Shown here: in pieces, positions 44,790 to 52,816 of the stretch
Position numbering within the stretch: the stretch's first letter is position 1
How the letters are laid out: each line of letters starts with the position of its first letter
Assembly (NCBI RefSeq): GCF_013410565.1
Contig: NZ_JACCFO010000001.1
Location: 496,001 to 560,000, forward strand
Direction of reading: 5' to 3'
DNA from: Streptomonospora nanhaiensis
GTDB taxonomy: Bacteria > Actinomycetota > Actinomycetes > Streptosporangiales > Streptosporangiaceae
DNA length: 64,000 bases
Notes under the pieces: generated by a model
Seen by the model: the letters and a program-made list of their open reading frames with translations, nothing else
Databases searched by the model: none
Told to the model about the DNA's origin: nothing
Program-made: the position numbers and the translations under genes

Positions 44790-45440
44790 ATGGCGGCCGA
44801 GCGCGAGAAGACGATCGCCCGCGCGGTGCTGGCGGAGGGGGGCCCGACCCTCGCCCGCCAGGCGGGCATCCGCCTGGCGGACCGGCCGGCGCCGCTGTGG
44901 CAGCTGCTGGTCGTGGTCAACCTGGTATCGGCGCGGATCTCGGCCGACATCGCGGTGGCCGCCGCGCGCGAGCTGTTCGCCGCCGGGGGTACCACCCCGC
45001 GGGGCATGGCCGAGCTGAGCTGGCAGGAGCGCGTGGACGCGCTGGGCCGGGGGCACTACGTGCGCTACGACGAGAGCACCGCCACCCGCCTGGGGGAGTG
45101 CGCCGACCTGGCCGGCGAGCGCTACGGCGGCGACCTGCGCCGGATGGGGGAGGCCGCCCAGCGCAGGCGCACCCGCCTTGCGGCGGCCGTCCAGGAGTTC
45201 CCCGGGATCGGGCCCACCGGGGCCGCGGTGTTCTGCCGGGAGGCCCAGGCGGTGTGGCCGTGGCTGCGGCCCTACGCCGACCGGCGCGCGCGGACCGGCG
45301 CCGACAGGGTGGGGCTGCCGCCCTCGCCCGAGCGGCTAGGGGGCCTGGTCGAGGGCGAGGAGATGGCCGCGCTCACCGCCGGGCTGGTGCGCGCGGCGCG
45401 CGACGCCGACCTGGCCCGCCGCGTCCGCGAGGCCGCCTGA
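44790..45440 (+). CDS. Helix-hairpin-helix (endonuclease III-like) domain protein
   Basis: A 216-residue, all-helical protein. FPGIGPTGAAVFCREAQAVWP (about 139-159) is a helix-hairpin-helix DNA-binding element as in HhH-GPD glycosylases. The catalytic Lys/Asp and the iron-sulfur cysteines of EndoIII are not seen, so enzymatic activity is doubtful. GAGGAGAC before ATG 44790 decides the start. DUF2277 follows 100 bases later. Confidence 0.65.
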   Translation: MAAEREKTIARAVLAEGGPTLARQAGIRLADRPAPLWQLLVVVNLVSARISADIAVAAARELFAAGGTTPRGMAELSWQERVDALGRGHYVRYDESTATRLGECADLAGERYGGDLRRMGEAAQRRRTRLAAAVQEFPGIGPTGAAVFCREAQAVWPWLRPYADRRARTGADRVGLPPSPERLGGLVEGEEMAALTAGLVRAARDADLARRVREAA

Positions 45441-45540
45441 CCCGGGCGCCGCCGCGCCGCGGGGGAGGGCGCTGCGGCGCGTGCCCGGACGCCCGCCGCG
45501 TGGCCCCGGCGGTGTCGGTGCCGGTGGGTAGCGTGGAGGT

Positions 45541-45825
45541 ATGTGCCGAAACATCCGCCGCCTTCACAACTACGCGCCGCCCGCCACCTCTGAGGAGGTC
45601 CAGGCCGCCGCGGTGCAGTACGTCCGCAAGGTCAGCGGCACCACCCGGCCCTCGGCCGCCAACCAGGAGGCGTTCGACCGCGCGGTCGCGGCCGTCGCCG
45701 CGGCCACCGCCGAACTTTTGGACTCCCTGGTCACCACCGCGCCGCCGCGCTCGCGCGAGGAGGACGCCGCCCGCGCCAGGGAGCGCGCGCGGCAGCGCTA
45801 CGGCACCGCCCCGGCGGCCGGGTAG
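45541..45825 (+). CDS. DUF2277 family protein
   Basis: A 94-residue protein that begins with the invariant MCRNIRRLHNYAPPAT of DUF2277 and contains QYVRKVSGTTRPSAANQEAFDRAV and LLDSLVTTAPPR-type segments. The family is small, basic and of unknown function. The length is as expected. It is a single gene in front of the ABC exporter operon. Confidence 0.9.
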   Translation: MCRNIRRLHNYAPPATSEEVQAAAVQYVRKVSGTTRPSAANQEAFDRAVAAVAAATAELLDSLVTTAPPRSREEDAARARERARQRYGTAPAAG

Positions 45826-45936
45826 TCGCGCCGGCGCACGGCCGGGCCGCCGAGCCCGGCCGGTGCCGGGGGGCCGGGTGGTGGTCCCCCGACTCTCTTC
45901 CTGCTCTCGTCTCTGACCTGGTCTTCTTCGTACAGC

Positions 45937-45966
45937 TTGGCCATGATGTAGTAGGACTGCTATAAA
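45937..45966 (+). promoter_or_regulatory. Predicted promoter of the ABC exporter operon
   Basis: TTGGCC (45937-45942) and TATAAA (45961-45966) are separated by 18 bases, with the start codon 17 bases after the -10 element. The transcript would have a very short or absent leader, as is frequent in actinobacteria. This AT-rich patch stands out in the local sequence. Confidence 0.55.
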
Positions 45967-45982
45967 CGGTAGTGGTTCACCG

Positions 45983-46990
45983 ATGAAAGGTATGACGGAT
46001 ATGGCCATGCTGGACGGCGGGCAGCAGCGCACCGCGGCTGCCGACCGCGCCGACCCCGACTCCTCCCCCGACGGCGACGGCGCCGTCATCCAGGTCCGCG
46101 ACCTGCGGATGCGCTACGGCGGCGCCGACGTGCTCAAGGGCGTGAGCTTCACGGCCCGCCGGGGCGAGGTGCTGACCCTCCTGGGGCCCAACGGCGCGGG
46201 CAAGAGCACCACCATCGAGATCCTTGAGGGCTTCCGGATGCGGTCGGGCGGACAGGTCACCGTCCTGGGCACCGACCCCGCCCACGGCGACGAGCGCTGG
46301 CGGGCCCGCCTGGGCGTGGTGCTGCAGTCCTGGCGCGACCACGGCCGCTGGAAGGTCGAGGAGCTGCTGGCCTACCTCGCCCGGTTCTACGGCCCCTACT
46401 CCTCGCCCCGGCGCCGCCGCCCGCGCCCCGTGCCCGAGCTCCTGGAGACCGTGGGCCTGACCCAGTACGCCGGGAACCGGGTCAACACCCTCTCCGGCGG
46501 GCAGCGCCGCCGCCTCGACGTCGCCATCGGCATCGTGGGCAACCCCGAGGTCCTGTTCCTGGACGAGCCCACCGCCGGCTTCGACCCCGAGGCGCGCCGC
46601 GACTTCCACGACATCGTCCACGGGCTGGCCGACGAGGACACCACCGTCATCCTCACCACCCACGACCTCGACGAGGCCGAGAAGCTCGCCGACCGCATCC
46701 TCATCATGGCCGGCGGCCGCATCGTCGCCGAGGGCAGCGCCGACCAGCTCGCCGCCCAGGTGCCCGCCGACGCCGAGGTCAAGTGGACCCGCGACGGCCG
46801 GCGCTTCGTCCACAGCACGTCTGACGCCACCGGATTTTTGCGCGGCCTGCTGGAGGAGCACGGCGACCGGATCGCCGACCTGGAGGTCCGCCGGGCCAGC
46901 CTGGAGGACGCCTACATGACCCTGGTCCACCGCCACGAGTCCGGCAGCGCCGAGGAAGCCGCGCTGGAGTTCGCCGAGGAGATCCGATGA
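45983..46990 (+). CDS. ABC exporter ATP-binding protein (DrrA/ABC-2 type)
   Basis: A 335-residue ATPase. Walker A GPNGAGKST starts at about residue 68; signature LSGGQRRR; Walker B VLFLDEPTAGFDPEA; switch His in LTTHDLDEAE. The C-terminal DUF4162-like tail typical of DrrA proteins follows. It drives the membrane partner encoded next, probably for efflux of a drug, lipid or peptide. Four in-frame ATGs (45983, 45992, 46001, 46007) make the start uncertain by eight residues. The stop overlaps the next start by ATGA. Confidence 0.92.
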   Translation: MKGMTDMAMLDGGQQRTAAADRADPDSSPDGDGAVIQVRDLRMRYGGADVLKGVSFTARRGEVLTLLGPNGAGKSTTIEILEGFRMRSGGQVTVLGTDPAHGDERWRARLGVVLQSWRDHGRWKVEELLAYLARFYGPYSSPRRRRPRPVPELLETVGLTQYAGNRVNTLSGGQRRRLDVAIGIVGNPEVLFLDEPTAGFDPEARRDFHDIVHGLADEDTTVILTTHDLDEAEKLADRILIMAGGRIVAEGSADQLAAQVPADAEVKWTRDGRRFVHSTSDATGFLRGLLEEHGDRIADLEVRRASLEDAYMTLVHRHESGSAEEAALEFAEEIR

Positions 46991-47841
46991 GCAGTCCCAC
47001 CGTCCTCGCCCTGCGCTCGGGTCTGCGGCGCGGCTGGATCGAGTTCCGCCAGTCCATGACCAGCCGCGAGGACCTCATCGGCTACCTGGGGGTGGCCGTG
47101 GTCTTCACCGTCATGGCGATGTTCATGCGCGGCGAGAGCGTGCGCGGCACCGACGTCCCCATCGCCAACATGTGGCTGGCCGGCATCGTGGGCTTCCTCG
47201 TGGCCTCCTCGGGGATCACCTCGGTGGCCCAGGGCCTGGCCGTCGACCGCGAGGACGGCACCCTGCTGCGGGCCAAGGCGGTGCCCCACGGCATGACCGC
47301 CTACCTGCTCGGCAAGGCCGTCTACATCATCGGCGTGACCGCCGCCTCGGTGACGCTGCTGCTGGTGCCCGCCTTCCTGCTCTTCGACGGGTTCGGGGTC
47401 TACCAGGCCGCCGACTGGATCACCCTGGCCTGGGTACCGGTGCTGGGCCTGCTGTCGATGGCGCCCATCGGGGCCGTCCTGGGGTCGCTGATCACCAACC
47501 CCCGCGCCACCATGGGGCTGATCATGCTGCCGTTCATGGCCCTCATGGGGATCTCCGGTGTCTTCTACCAGGTCAGCGGGTTCCCCGAATGGCTGCAGTG
47601 GATCGCCCAGGTCTTCCCGCTGTACTGGATCGCCCTGGGCATGCGCTCGGTGTTCCTGCCCGACTCCATGCTGGCCATCGAGATCGGGGAGTCCTGGCGG
47701 TTGGGGGAGGCCGCGCTGGTCATGGCGCTCTGGGCGGCGGTGGGCTTCGTCGTGGCGGCGGCGGTGCTGCGCCGGATGGCGCGGCGCGAGTCCGGCTCGC
47801 GCATGGAGGCCGGCCGCCGGCGGGCGATGCAGCGTGCCTAG
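46987..47841 (+). CDS. ABC-2 type exporter membrane subunit
   Basis: A 284-residue permease with six predicted transmembrane helices and the ABC-2 signature region around GISGVFYQVSGFPEWLQWIAQVFP. ATG 46987 overlaps the ATPase stop (ATGA), giving translational coupling. The last eight bases overlap the regulator gene. Confidence 0.9.
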   Translation: MSSPTVLALRSGLRRGWIEFRQSMTSREDLIGYLGVAVVFTVMAMFMRGESVRGTDVPIANMWLAGIVGFLVASSGITSVAQGLAVDREDGTLLRAKAVPHGMTAYLLGKAVYIIGVTAASVTLLLVPAFLLFDGFGVYQAADWITLAWVPVLGLLSMAPIGAVLGSLITNPRATMGLIMLPFMALMGISGVFYQVSGFPEWLQWIAQVFPLYWIALGMRSVFLPDSMLAIEIGESWRLGEAALVMALWAAVGFVVAAAVLRRMARRESGSRMEAGRRRAMQRA

Positions 47842-48157
47842 CCGGCAGAGCGGGCGGCGCGGCGCCGGGACCGAACCCGGCGTCGGCGCGCCGACGTCCG
47901 CCGGCCGCGGGGGCGGCTCCGGGGCGGGGGCCGAGGCCGAGCGCATCCACAACCGCATCGCCGTGCTGCGCACCGAACGCGGCGTGTCGCGGCGTCAGCT
48001 CGCCGAGGCGCTGGGCGTGCACTACCAGACCGTGGGCTACCTGGAGCGCGGCGAGTACAACCCGAGCCTGCACCTGGCGCTGCGCATCGCCCGGTACTTC
48101 GAGGTTCCGGTGGAGGTGGTGTTCTCCACCGAGCCGTTCCCCCGCATCGGCAGCTAG
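47834..48157 (+). CDS. XRE-family helix-turn-helix regulator, coupled to the exporter
   Basis: A 107-residue protein. A 40-residue Gly/Arg-rich N-terminus is followed by a Cro/CI-type HTH (NRIAVLRTERGVSRRQLAEALGVHYQTVGYLERGEYNPSLHLALRIARYF). GTG 47834 lies inside the end of the permease gene (8-base overlap), so it is translated from the same message and is probably the autoregulator of the cassette. A start further inside, near 47936, is possible but lacks a good start codon. Confidence 0.8.
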   Translation: MPSRQSGRRGAGTEPGVGAPTSAGRGGGSGAGAEAERIHNRIAVLRTERGVSRRQLAEALGVHYQTVGYLERGEYNPSLHLALRIARYFEVPVEVVFSTEPFPRIGS

Positions 48158-48365
48158 CGGTCCGGCCGCCCGGGCGCGAGGCCGTGCGGGGCGGGGCGCG
48201 CGGTGGGGAAAACCCCCGGGCGCCGGTGCGGCGCGCCTCCGGGCAATTCGACGCCGCGCCCCATCCCGGTGCGCAGCGCACGTTCCTACGGTGGGTCGTC
48301 GTGACCGCGGGCCGGCCTCCGGCCCGACGCGGTCCGCTCCCAACGACCGACCGAAAGGGCTTTCC

Positions 48366-49610
48366 TTGCTGACCGCACCCACCCCGCCCGCCGGCCGGCC
48401 CCGCAGCGCGCGTCCGCGCGCGACCGCCGCCCGCCTCGCCCGCGGGATCGCGCTCCTGGCCGCCGCGACCGCCGCGGCCGGGGCGGCGGCGGTGCCGGCC
48501 GCCGCCGACACCGCCCCGGCCGCCGACCAGGCGGGCGCGGGCGGCGGGGCCCCGGCCGCTCTGCTCGCCCCCACCGGCCCCCGCACCGTGGGCACCACCA
48601 CCCTGCACCTCACCGACGAGAGCCGCGCCGACATCTGGCACCCCGACGCGGCGGTCCGCGAGCTGATGGTGACGGTCTGGTACCCGGCGGCCCGCCCCAC
48701 CGGCCACCGCGCCGACTACATGACCCCGGCCGAGTCGGCGGCGACCGTGGAGTCCCTGGGCCTGGACCTTCCCGACGACACGTTCAGCGAGATCCGCACC
48801 CACTCCTTCACCGACGCCCCGGTGCGCGCCACGCGCGGCGGATGGCCGATGGTGCTGCTCTCGCCGGGCGCCGGAAACAGCCGCACCACCCTGACCACGC
48901 TGGCCGAGGACCTGGCCAGCCACGGCTACGTCGCCGTGGGCGTCGACCACGCCTATGAGGCCGGGCCGGTGGAGTTCCCCGGCGGCCGCGTGCTGGGCTG
49001 CGACGCCTGCGCCCAGGACCGCTGGCCCGAGGGAACGCGCAACCGCGCGGCCGACGTGTCCTTCGTCATCGACGAGCTGACCGGCCCGGACGCCGTGTGG
49101 CCGGGCGGCCGGCGCGTCGACACGGACCGCATCGGCATGGCGGGCCACTCCGCGGGCGGCTCGGCCGCGGCCGAGGTGCTGCGCACCGACGACCGCGTCG
49201 GCGCGGGCCTGAACTTCGACGGCCCCTACTACGCGCCTGCGCTGGAGGAAGGCGTGGAGGGACCCCTCGGCCTGATCGCGGGGGAGCCGCAGCCCTTCGG
49301 CGACAGCCAGGAGGCCATGTGGCCGCGCCAGACCGGCTGGCGCCAGTGGCTGGTCCTCACTGGGTCGGCGCACTCCTCGGCGACCGACCGGGGGGTGCTG
49401 GTCGACCGGCTCGGCCTGCGCGACCAGATCCCGGCCGAGGACATCGCCAACCAGTACGGCACCGGCGACCCCGAGCACCTGCTGCGGATCGTGCGCGAGT
49501 ACACCACCGCGTTCTTCACCCAGCACCTGCGCGGCTCCGACCAGCCGGTGGTGCGCGACCCGTCCGGGGTCCACCCCGAACTCGTCGTGATCGGCGACGA
49601 GCAGGGCTAG
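48366..49610 (+). CDS. Secreted alpha/beta hydrolase, PAF-acetylhydrolase-like
   Basis: A 414-residue protein with a long basic signal peptide (hydrophobic core LARGIALLAAATAAAGAAAVPAAADTA-like, cleavage near residue 45). The catalytic fold has VTVWYPA, LLSPGAGNSRTT (oxyanion loop) and the nucleophile elbow GHSAGGS. A late HSS supplies the His. The arrangement matches platelet-activating-factor acetylhydrolase/dienelactone-type lipases. TTG 48366 is inferred from GAAAGGG just upstream and the position of the signal peptide. Confidence 0.8.
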   Translation: MLTAPTPPAGRPRSARPRATAARLARGIALLAAATAAAGAAAVPAAADTAPAADQAGAGGGAPAALLAPTGPRTVGTTTLHLTDESRADIWHPDAAVRELMVTVWYPAARPTGHRADYMTPAESAATVESLGLDLPDDTFSEIRTHSFTDAPVRATRGGWPMVLLSPGAGNSRTTLTTLAEDLASHGYVAVGVDHAYEAGPVEFPGGRVLGCDACAQDRWPEGTRNRAADVSFVIDELTGPDAVWPGGRRVDTDRIGMAGHSAGGSAAAEVLRTDDRVGAGLNFDGPYYAPALEEGVEGPLGLIAGEPQPFGDSQEAMWPRQTGWRQWLVLTGSAHSSATDRGVLVDRLGLRDQIPAEDIANQYGTGDPEHLLRIVREYTTAFFTQHLRGSDQPVVRDPSGVHPELVVIGDEQG

Positions 49611-49634
49611 CGGCGGAGCGCCGGGCGGACGTGC

Positions 49635-49677
49635 GGGCGGTGGGGCCTGGGCGGCGGGGAGCCCGCCGTCACCGCCC
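49635..49677. terminator. Compound terminator hairpin
   Basis: Outer 8-base arms (49635-49642 and 49670-49677) enclose an inner hairpin (GGCGGG/CCCGCC) in the 72 bases between the convergent hydrolase and MarR genes. Confidence 0.5.
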
Positions 49678-49682
49678 CCCGC

Positions 49683-50153
49683 TCACGCCTGGTCGGCGGG
49701 GCCCGGTGCGTGGTGCTCGTCAAGGCGGACGAGCAGGCCGACGAGGACGGCGCGCTCCTCGGTGCTCAGCGGTGCCAGCAGGCGGTCCTGCATCTCGCCC
49801 ACAACCGAGTCCAGGCGCCGCAGCAGGTCGCCTCCGGCCGAGGTGAGGACGATGGAGTTGCGGCGGCGGTCGGCCGGGTCGGGCGTGCGCTCGACCGCCC
49901 CGCGCTCCTGGAGGTCGTTGAGGACCGCCACGACGTCGCTGCGGTCGATGCCGCAGCGGCGGCCGAGTTCGGCCTGGCTGGTCGGGCCGAACTCCGCCAG
50001 CGCGGCGAGCAGCGCGTAGTGGTAGCTGCGGACTCCGGCCTCGGCCAGCGCCTCGGCGCTGAGCCGCTGGCTGTACACCGCGATGCGACCGAACAACCGG
50101 GTCGGCACAGCCTTCAGCCGATCGGGCGCGGAACGCGCGGGTGCGGTCTCCAT
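49683..50153 (-). CDS. MarR-family transcriptional regulator
   Basis: A 156-residue winged-helix regulator. The core runs YHYALLAALAEFGPTSQAELGRRCGIDRSDVVAVLNDLQERGAVERTPDPADRRRNSIVLT, with the wing DPADRRR typical of MarR. The start at 50153 (METAPARS) is chosen because sequence further upstream in frame is not protein-like. It stands alone. Its target is unknown; an oxidative or phenolic signal is usual for the family. Confidence 0.9.
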   Translation of the reverse strand: METAPARSAPDRLKAVPTRLFGRIAVYSQRLSAEALAEAGVRSYHYALLAALAEFGPTSQAELGRRCGIDRSDVVAVLNDLQERGAVERTPDPADRRRNSIVLTSAGGDLLRRLDSVVGEMQDRLLAPLSTEERAVLVGLLVRLDEHHAPGPADQA

Positions 50154-50979
50154 GCCGCGCAGCCTACCAAAACAACCATTGGCCCCACCCACAAATCCCC
50201 GTGGACGGCGGACACCGCCATCGGGGGAGACGTGGCAGCACGTGCTGGTCGTCCTCGCAGTCGCGGTTCGGCAGGCGAGGGCGGCGGAATCCGGCGTGCC
50301 GCGGCGGGTGCCAGCGACCATTCGCGCTCTATGTCGGCTCTTGGGACGAGGGGGCTGGGATGGAGAAGGCGTGTGGGTCCTTGGGGGCCACAACTTGAGA
50401 CGCCGTGGCGCCTTCCGGGGGTGCTGTGAGGCGAATGTTCGCTTCTTTGCGTGGCGATCTCGCGGTTCCGACCGTCTGGGTGGTCGTGGGTGCGGGAACG
50501 TCGCACTCCCTGCGATTTCGCCTCGCGTCGTGAGGCAACCGAGCAGAGGCAAGCGGTTTCCGACCCCAGCTCGGGCGGCCGGAGCCCGAGAGGGCTGGCG
50601 GAATCGTCGCCGGGCGCGGTGCCTCCAGCGCTCTCGCGCCCCGCCCGGCACCCCCGGCCCTGTTGCGTCGCCGAACCCCAACCGGGCCCGAAGGCGGGTC
50701 CCCTGTCGCCTTTGGCGCTGTCCTCACCGCCTGACCGGGTGCCGACCGCTCCGGTGGCCGCGAGGCCGCGATCCGCCGGACTCGCCGATCGCTGTCTGAC
50801 CCCCCTTCGCCCTCGCTGCCCCGTCAAAGCCCTCGCATCTGGTGGCGGTGGCGGTGGTCCCCCACCTGCCACCCGCCTTCGGCGCCCTCGTCGGAGCCTG
50901 GCCGAAGGCTGACCGGTCCGGGGGCGGGGACCGGACCCGGATGCGCGCGCCCGGGACTCGGTGCGAGGATGGCGGTGCT
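50154..50979. other. 800-base region without recognisable gene
   Basis: Base composition is more even than in the coding neighbours and third-position bias is weak in all frames. Open frames on both strands (the largest on the minus strand) lack families, starts or codon bias. I see no tRNA, repeat or strong hairpin. It may be old decayed sequence. Confidence 0.4.
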
Positions 50980-51582
50980 GTGAACGGACCGCCGCCATCG
51001 CGCATCCTCCGGGCCGCCGTCTTCGCCGCCGTCGCGGTGGGCGTGTCCGGGACCGGGCATGCCCTGATGTCGGCGCACCAGGTACCCCTCGCCGGGATCG
51101 CCGCCGGGTTCGCGGCGGTCTTCGCCGTCGCGCTCGCCCCCGCCGGACGCGAACGCGGCTACGCCACCATCCTCGGCTGGATGCTGTGGAGCCAGTTCGG
51201 CCTCCACCTGCTGTTCACCGCCGCGCAGCTGCTCGCCGAACCCGGTGGCGCCGCGCCCGCCGGCCACCTCGGGCACACCCTGCCCGCGGCCCCGCAGGGC
51301 GACGGCGGCGAAGGGGGCGCGGGCATGCTCGCGGTCCACGTCGCGGCGGCCGCGGTGTCCTCGTGGTGGCTGCGCACCGGTGAGGCCGCCGCCTTCCGCC
51401 TCGCCCGCCACCTGCGCGGGCTGCTCGCCGGGGCCCTTCCCCGGGTGGTCCGCCCCCGCTGGGCGCCCGCGCCGCGCCCCACCGCGCCCGCGCCGGTGCG
51501 GTCCGTGCCGCGTCCGCCCGCGGCCGTGCTGCGCCACGCGCTGGTCGTCCGCGGACCGCCCCTCCTTCTCGCCGCACACTGA
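50980..51582 (+). CDS. Small polytopic membrane protein, unknown function
   Basis: A 200-residue protein with about four transmembrane segments. Recognisable stretches are VSGTGHALMS, RERGYATILGWMLWSQFGLHLLF and a membrane-end SSWWLRTGEAAAFRLARHL. These match a family of actinobacterial integral membrane proteins known to me only as hypothetical, often near copper or sigma-factor genes. GTG 50980 is the best start. The ECF sigma gene follows 344 bases later behind a hairpin. Confidence 0.65.
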   Translation: MNGPPPSRILRAAVFAAVAVGVSGTGHALMSAHQVPLAGIAAGFAAVFAVALAPAGRERGYATILGWMLWSQFGLHLLFTAAQLLAEPGGAAPAGHLGHTLPAAPQGDGGEGGAGMLAVHVAAAAVSSWWLRTGEAAAFRLARHLRGLLAGALPRVVRPRWAPAPRPTAPAPVRSVPRPPAAVLRHALVVRGPPLLLAAH

Positions 51583-51926
51583 CACCCGCACCGCGCCCGG
51601 CCGCCCGCGCGTTCGGCCGTCCGACGACGGCGGCGGAGCGGCCGCCCGCGCGCGCCGCGGCACACTGCGCGACACACCGCGCCGACGCAGGGGACACCCC
51701 GCATCGTCGGCGCGGCCGTGAGCGACGCCCGTGTGCCGCCGCGCGGGTTCGGCCCTCCCGGGGCCGGTGCGGTTCCGCGGCACCGCGCGGGCCCTCCCGC
51801 GCGGCCGCCGCGCCCATTCCCTCGCTCGCCCGACCGCTGTCCGGCGGTGCCCGCACGGTGGCGCGCGAGCCTGTGCCCATGCCCGCGGTCCCGCCCGGGC
51901 ATGTCCGAAGCGAGAAGGACACCCCG
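51583..51926. other. Spacer between membrane protein and sigma factor genes
   Basis: GC-rich spacer with one strong compound hairpin (annotated separately at 51677-51715). No gene is supported. Confidence 0.4.
51677..51715 (+). terminator. Compound hairpin, probable terminator
   Basis: Perfect 11-base arms (51677-51687 and 51705-51715) enclose a second small hairpin GGGG-ACA-CCCC (51690-51700). The structure lies behind the membrane-protein gene. Confidence 0.6.
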
Positions 51927-52655
51927 ATGCCGATTCCCAAGTCCCCGCGTCCCCCCGCCGGCGGTGTGCGTCCGGCGCGCGCCGGACGCCCCAGACGCGG
52001 CGACGAACCGACAGCCGATGACCGTGCCATCACCGAGACGGCGCTGGCGGCGCGGCGCGGTGTCGCCGGAGCGGTGGACGACTTCGTCCGGCTCACCCGA
52101 CCGCAGGTGTGGCGCTTCGTCGCCCACCTCACCGACCAGCAGAGTGCCGACGACCTCACCCAGGAGACGTTCGTGCGGGCCCTGCGCGCGCTGCCGTCCT
52201 TCGCCGGGCGCGCGCCGGCGCGCGTGTGGCTCATGGCGATCGCCCGGCGCACGGTGGTCGACCACTTCCGCGCCATGGCGGCGCGGCCCCGCCCGGCCCG
52301 CTCAGGCAGGGGAGAGGCGGCGGCGGACGCCGCCCGCCGCACCGGCCCGTCGTTCGAGGAGGAACTGGTGCTGGACGACCTGCTGCGCCACCTGTCCGAG
52401 CCGCGCCGTACGGCGTTCTGGCTGACGCAGGTGGAGGGCCACTCCTACGCCCAGGCCGCCGCCGTCGTCGGCGTCCCGGTGGGCACGATCCGCTCGCGGG
52501 TGGCGCGCGCCCGCGACGACCTCATCGCGGCCCTGCGCACCGCCGAGGAAGCGGCTCGGGGAGTGCCCGGCCCTCGGGGGGAGCGGCCCGCCGAGGCAGC
52601 GGCCGCGGCGGAACGGGGGAGGAGCGCGCCGCCCCGCACGCCTGGCCGGGCCTGA
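51927..52655 (+). CDS. ECF-family RNA polymerase sigma factor
   Basis: A 242-residue sigma-70 family factor. Region 2 is about 40-110 (FVRLTRPQVWRFVAHLTDQQSADDLTQETFVRALRALPSF) and region 4 about 155-205 (RTAFWLTQVEGHSYAQAAAVVGVPVGTIRSRVARARDDL). A Pro/Arg-rich N-terminus and an Ala/Glu-rich C-terminal tail of about 35 residues flank them. No anti-sigma gene is adjacent on the same strand. ATG 51927 follows GAGAAGGAC; an earlier in-frame start exists at 51858. Confidence 0.88.
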   Translation: MPIPKSPRPPAGGVRPARAGRPRRGDEPTADDRAITETALAARRGVAGAVDDFVRLTRPQVWRFVAHLTDQQSADDLTQETFVRALRALPSFAGRAPARVWLMAIARRTVVDHFRAMAARPRPARSGRGEAAADAARRTGPSFEEELVLDDLLRHLSEPRRTAFWLTQVEGHSYAQAAAVVGVPVGTIRSRVARARDDLIAALRTAEEAARGVPGPRGERPAEAAAAAERGRSAPPRTPGRA

Positions 52656-52670
52656 AGTACGGGGAAGAGG

Positions 52671-52702
52671 TGGGGCCCGGACCGCAGGGTCCGGGTCCCA
52701 CC
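52671..52702 (+). terminator. Terminator hairpin after the ECF sigma gene
   Basis: Arms 52671-52684 and 52689-52702 pair with one G-U, around a GCAG loop, 16 bases behind the stop. Confidence 0.75.
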
Positions 52703-52752
52703 CGTGCCCGGCTCCGGGACAGGGCAGCGCGGGCCCTCAAATCTCATATGTG

Positions 52753-52772
52753 AATCTACGCCGTAAAGGAGC
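52753..52772. repeat. Dispersed 20-base element, copy 2
   Basis: AATCTACGCCGTAAAGGAGC differs from copies 1 and 3 at two positions. It lies between a convergent sigma-factor and GPP34 gene pair, directly preceded by CATATG (52746-52751). Confidence 0.6.
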
Positions 52773-52816
52773 GTGTTGGATGCAGCTGACAAACCGCCCC
52801 CTGGCCACCCCGGCAC

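Noticed and set aside
50451-50912. 153-codon plus-strand frame in the gene-poor stretch
   Set aside because: No start context, family or codon bias; Pro/Arg/Ser composition is typical of chance frames.
52445-52816. 123-codon minus-strand frame spanning the dispersed element copy 2
   Set aside because: It is antisense to the sigma-factor gene end and its terminator; no family or ribosome site.
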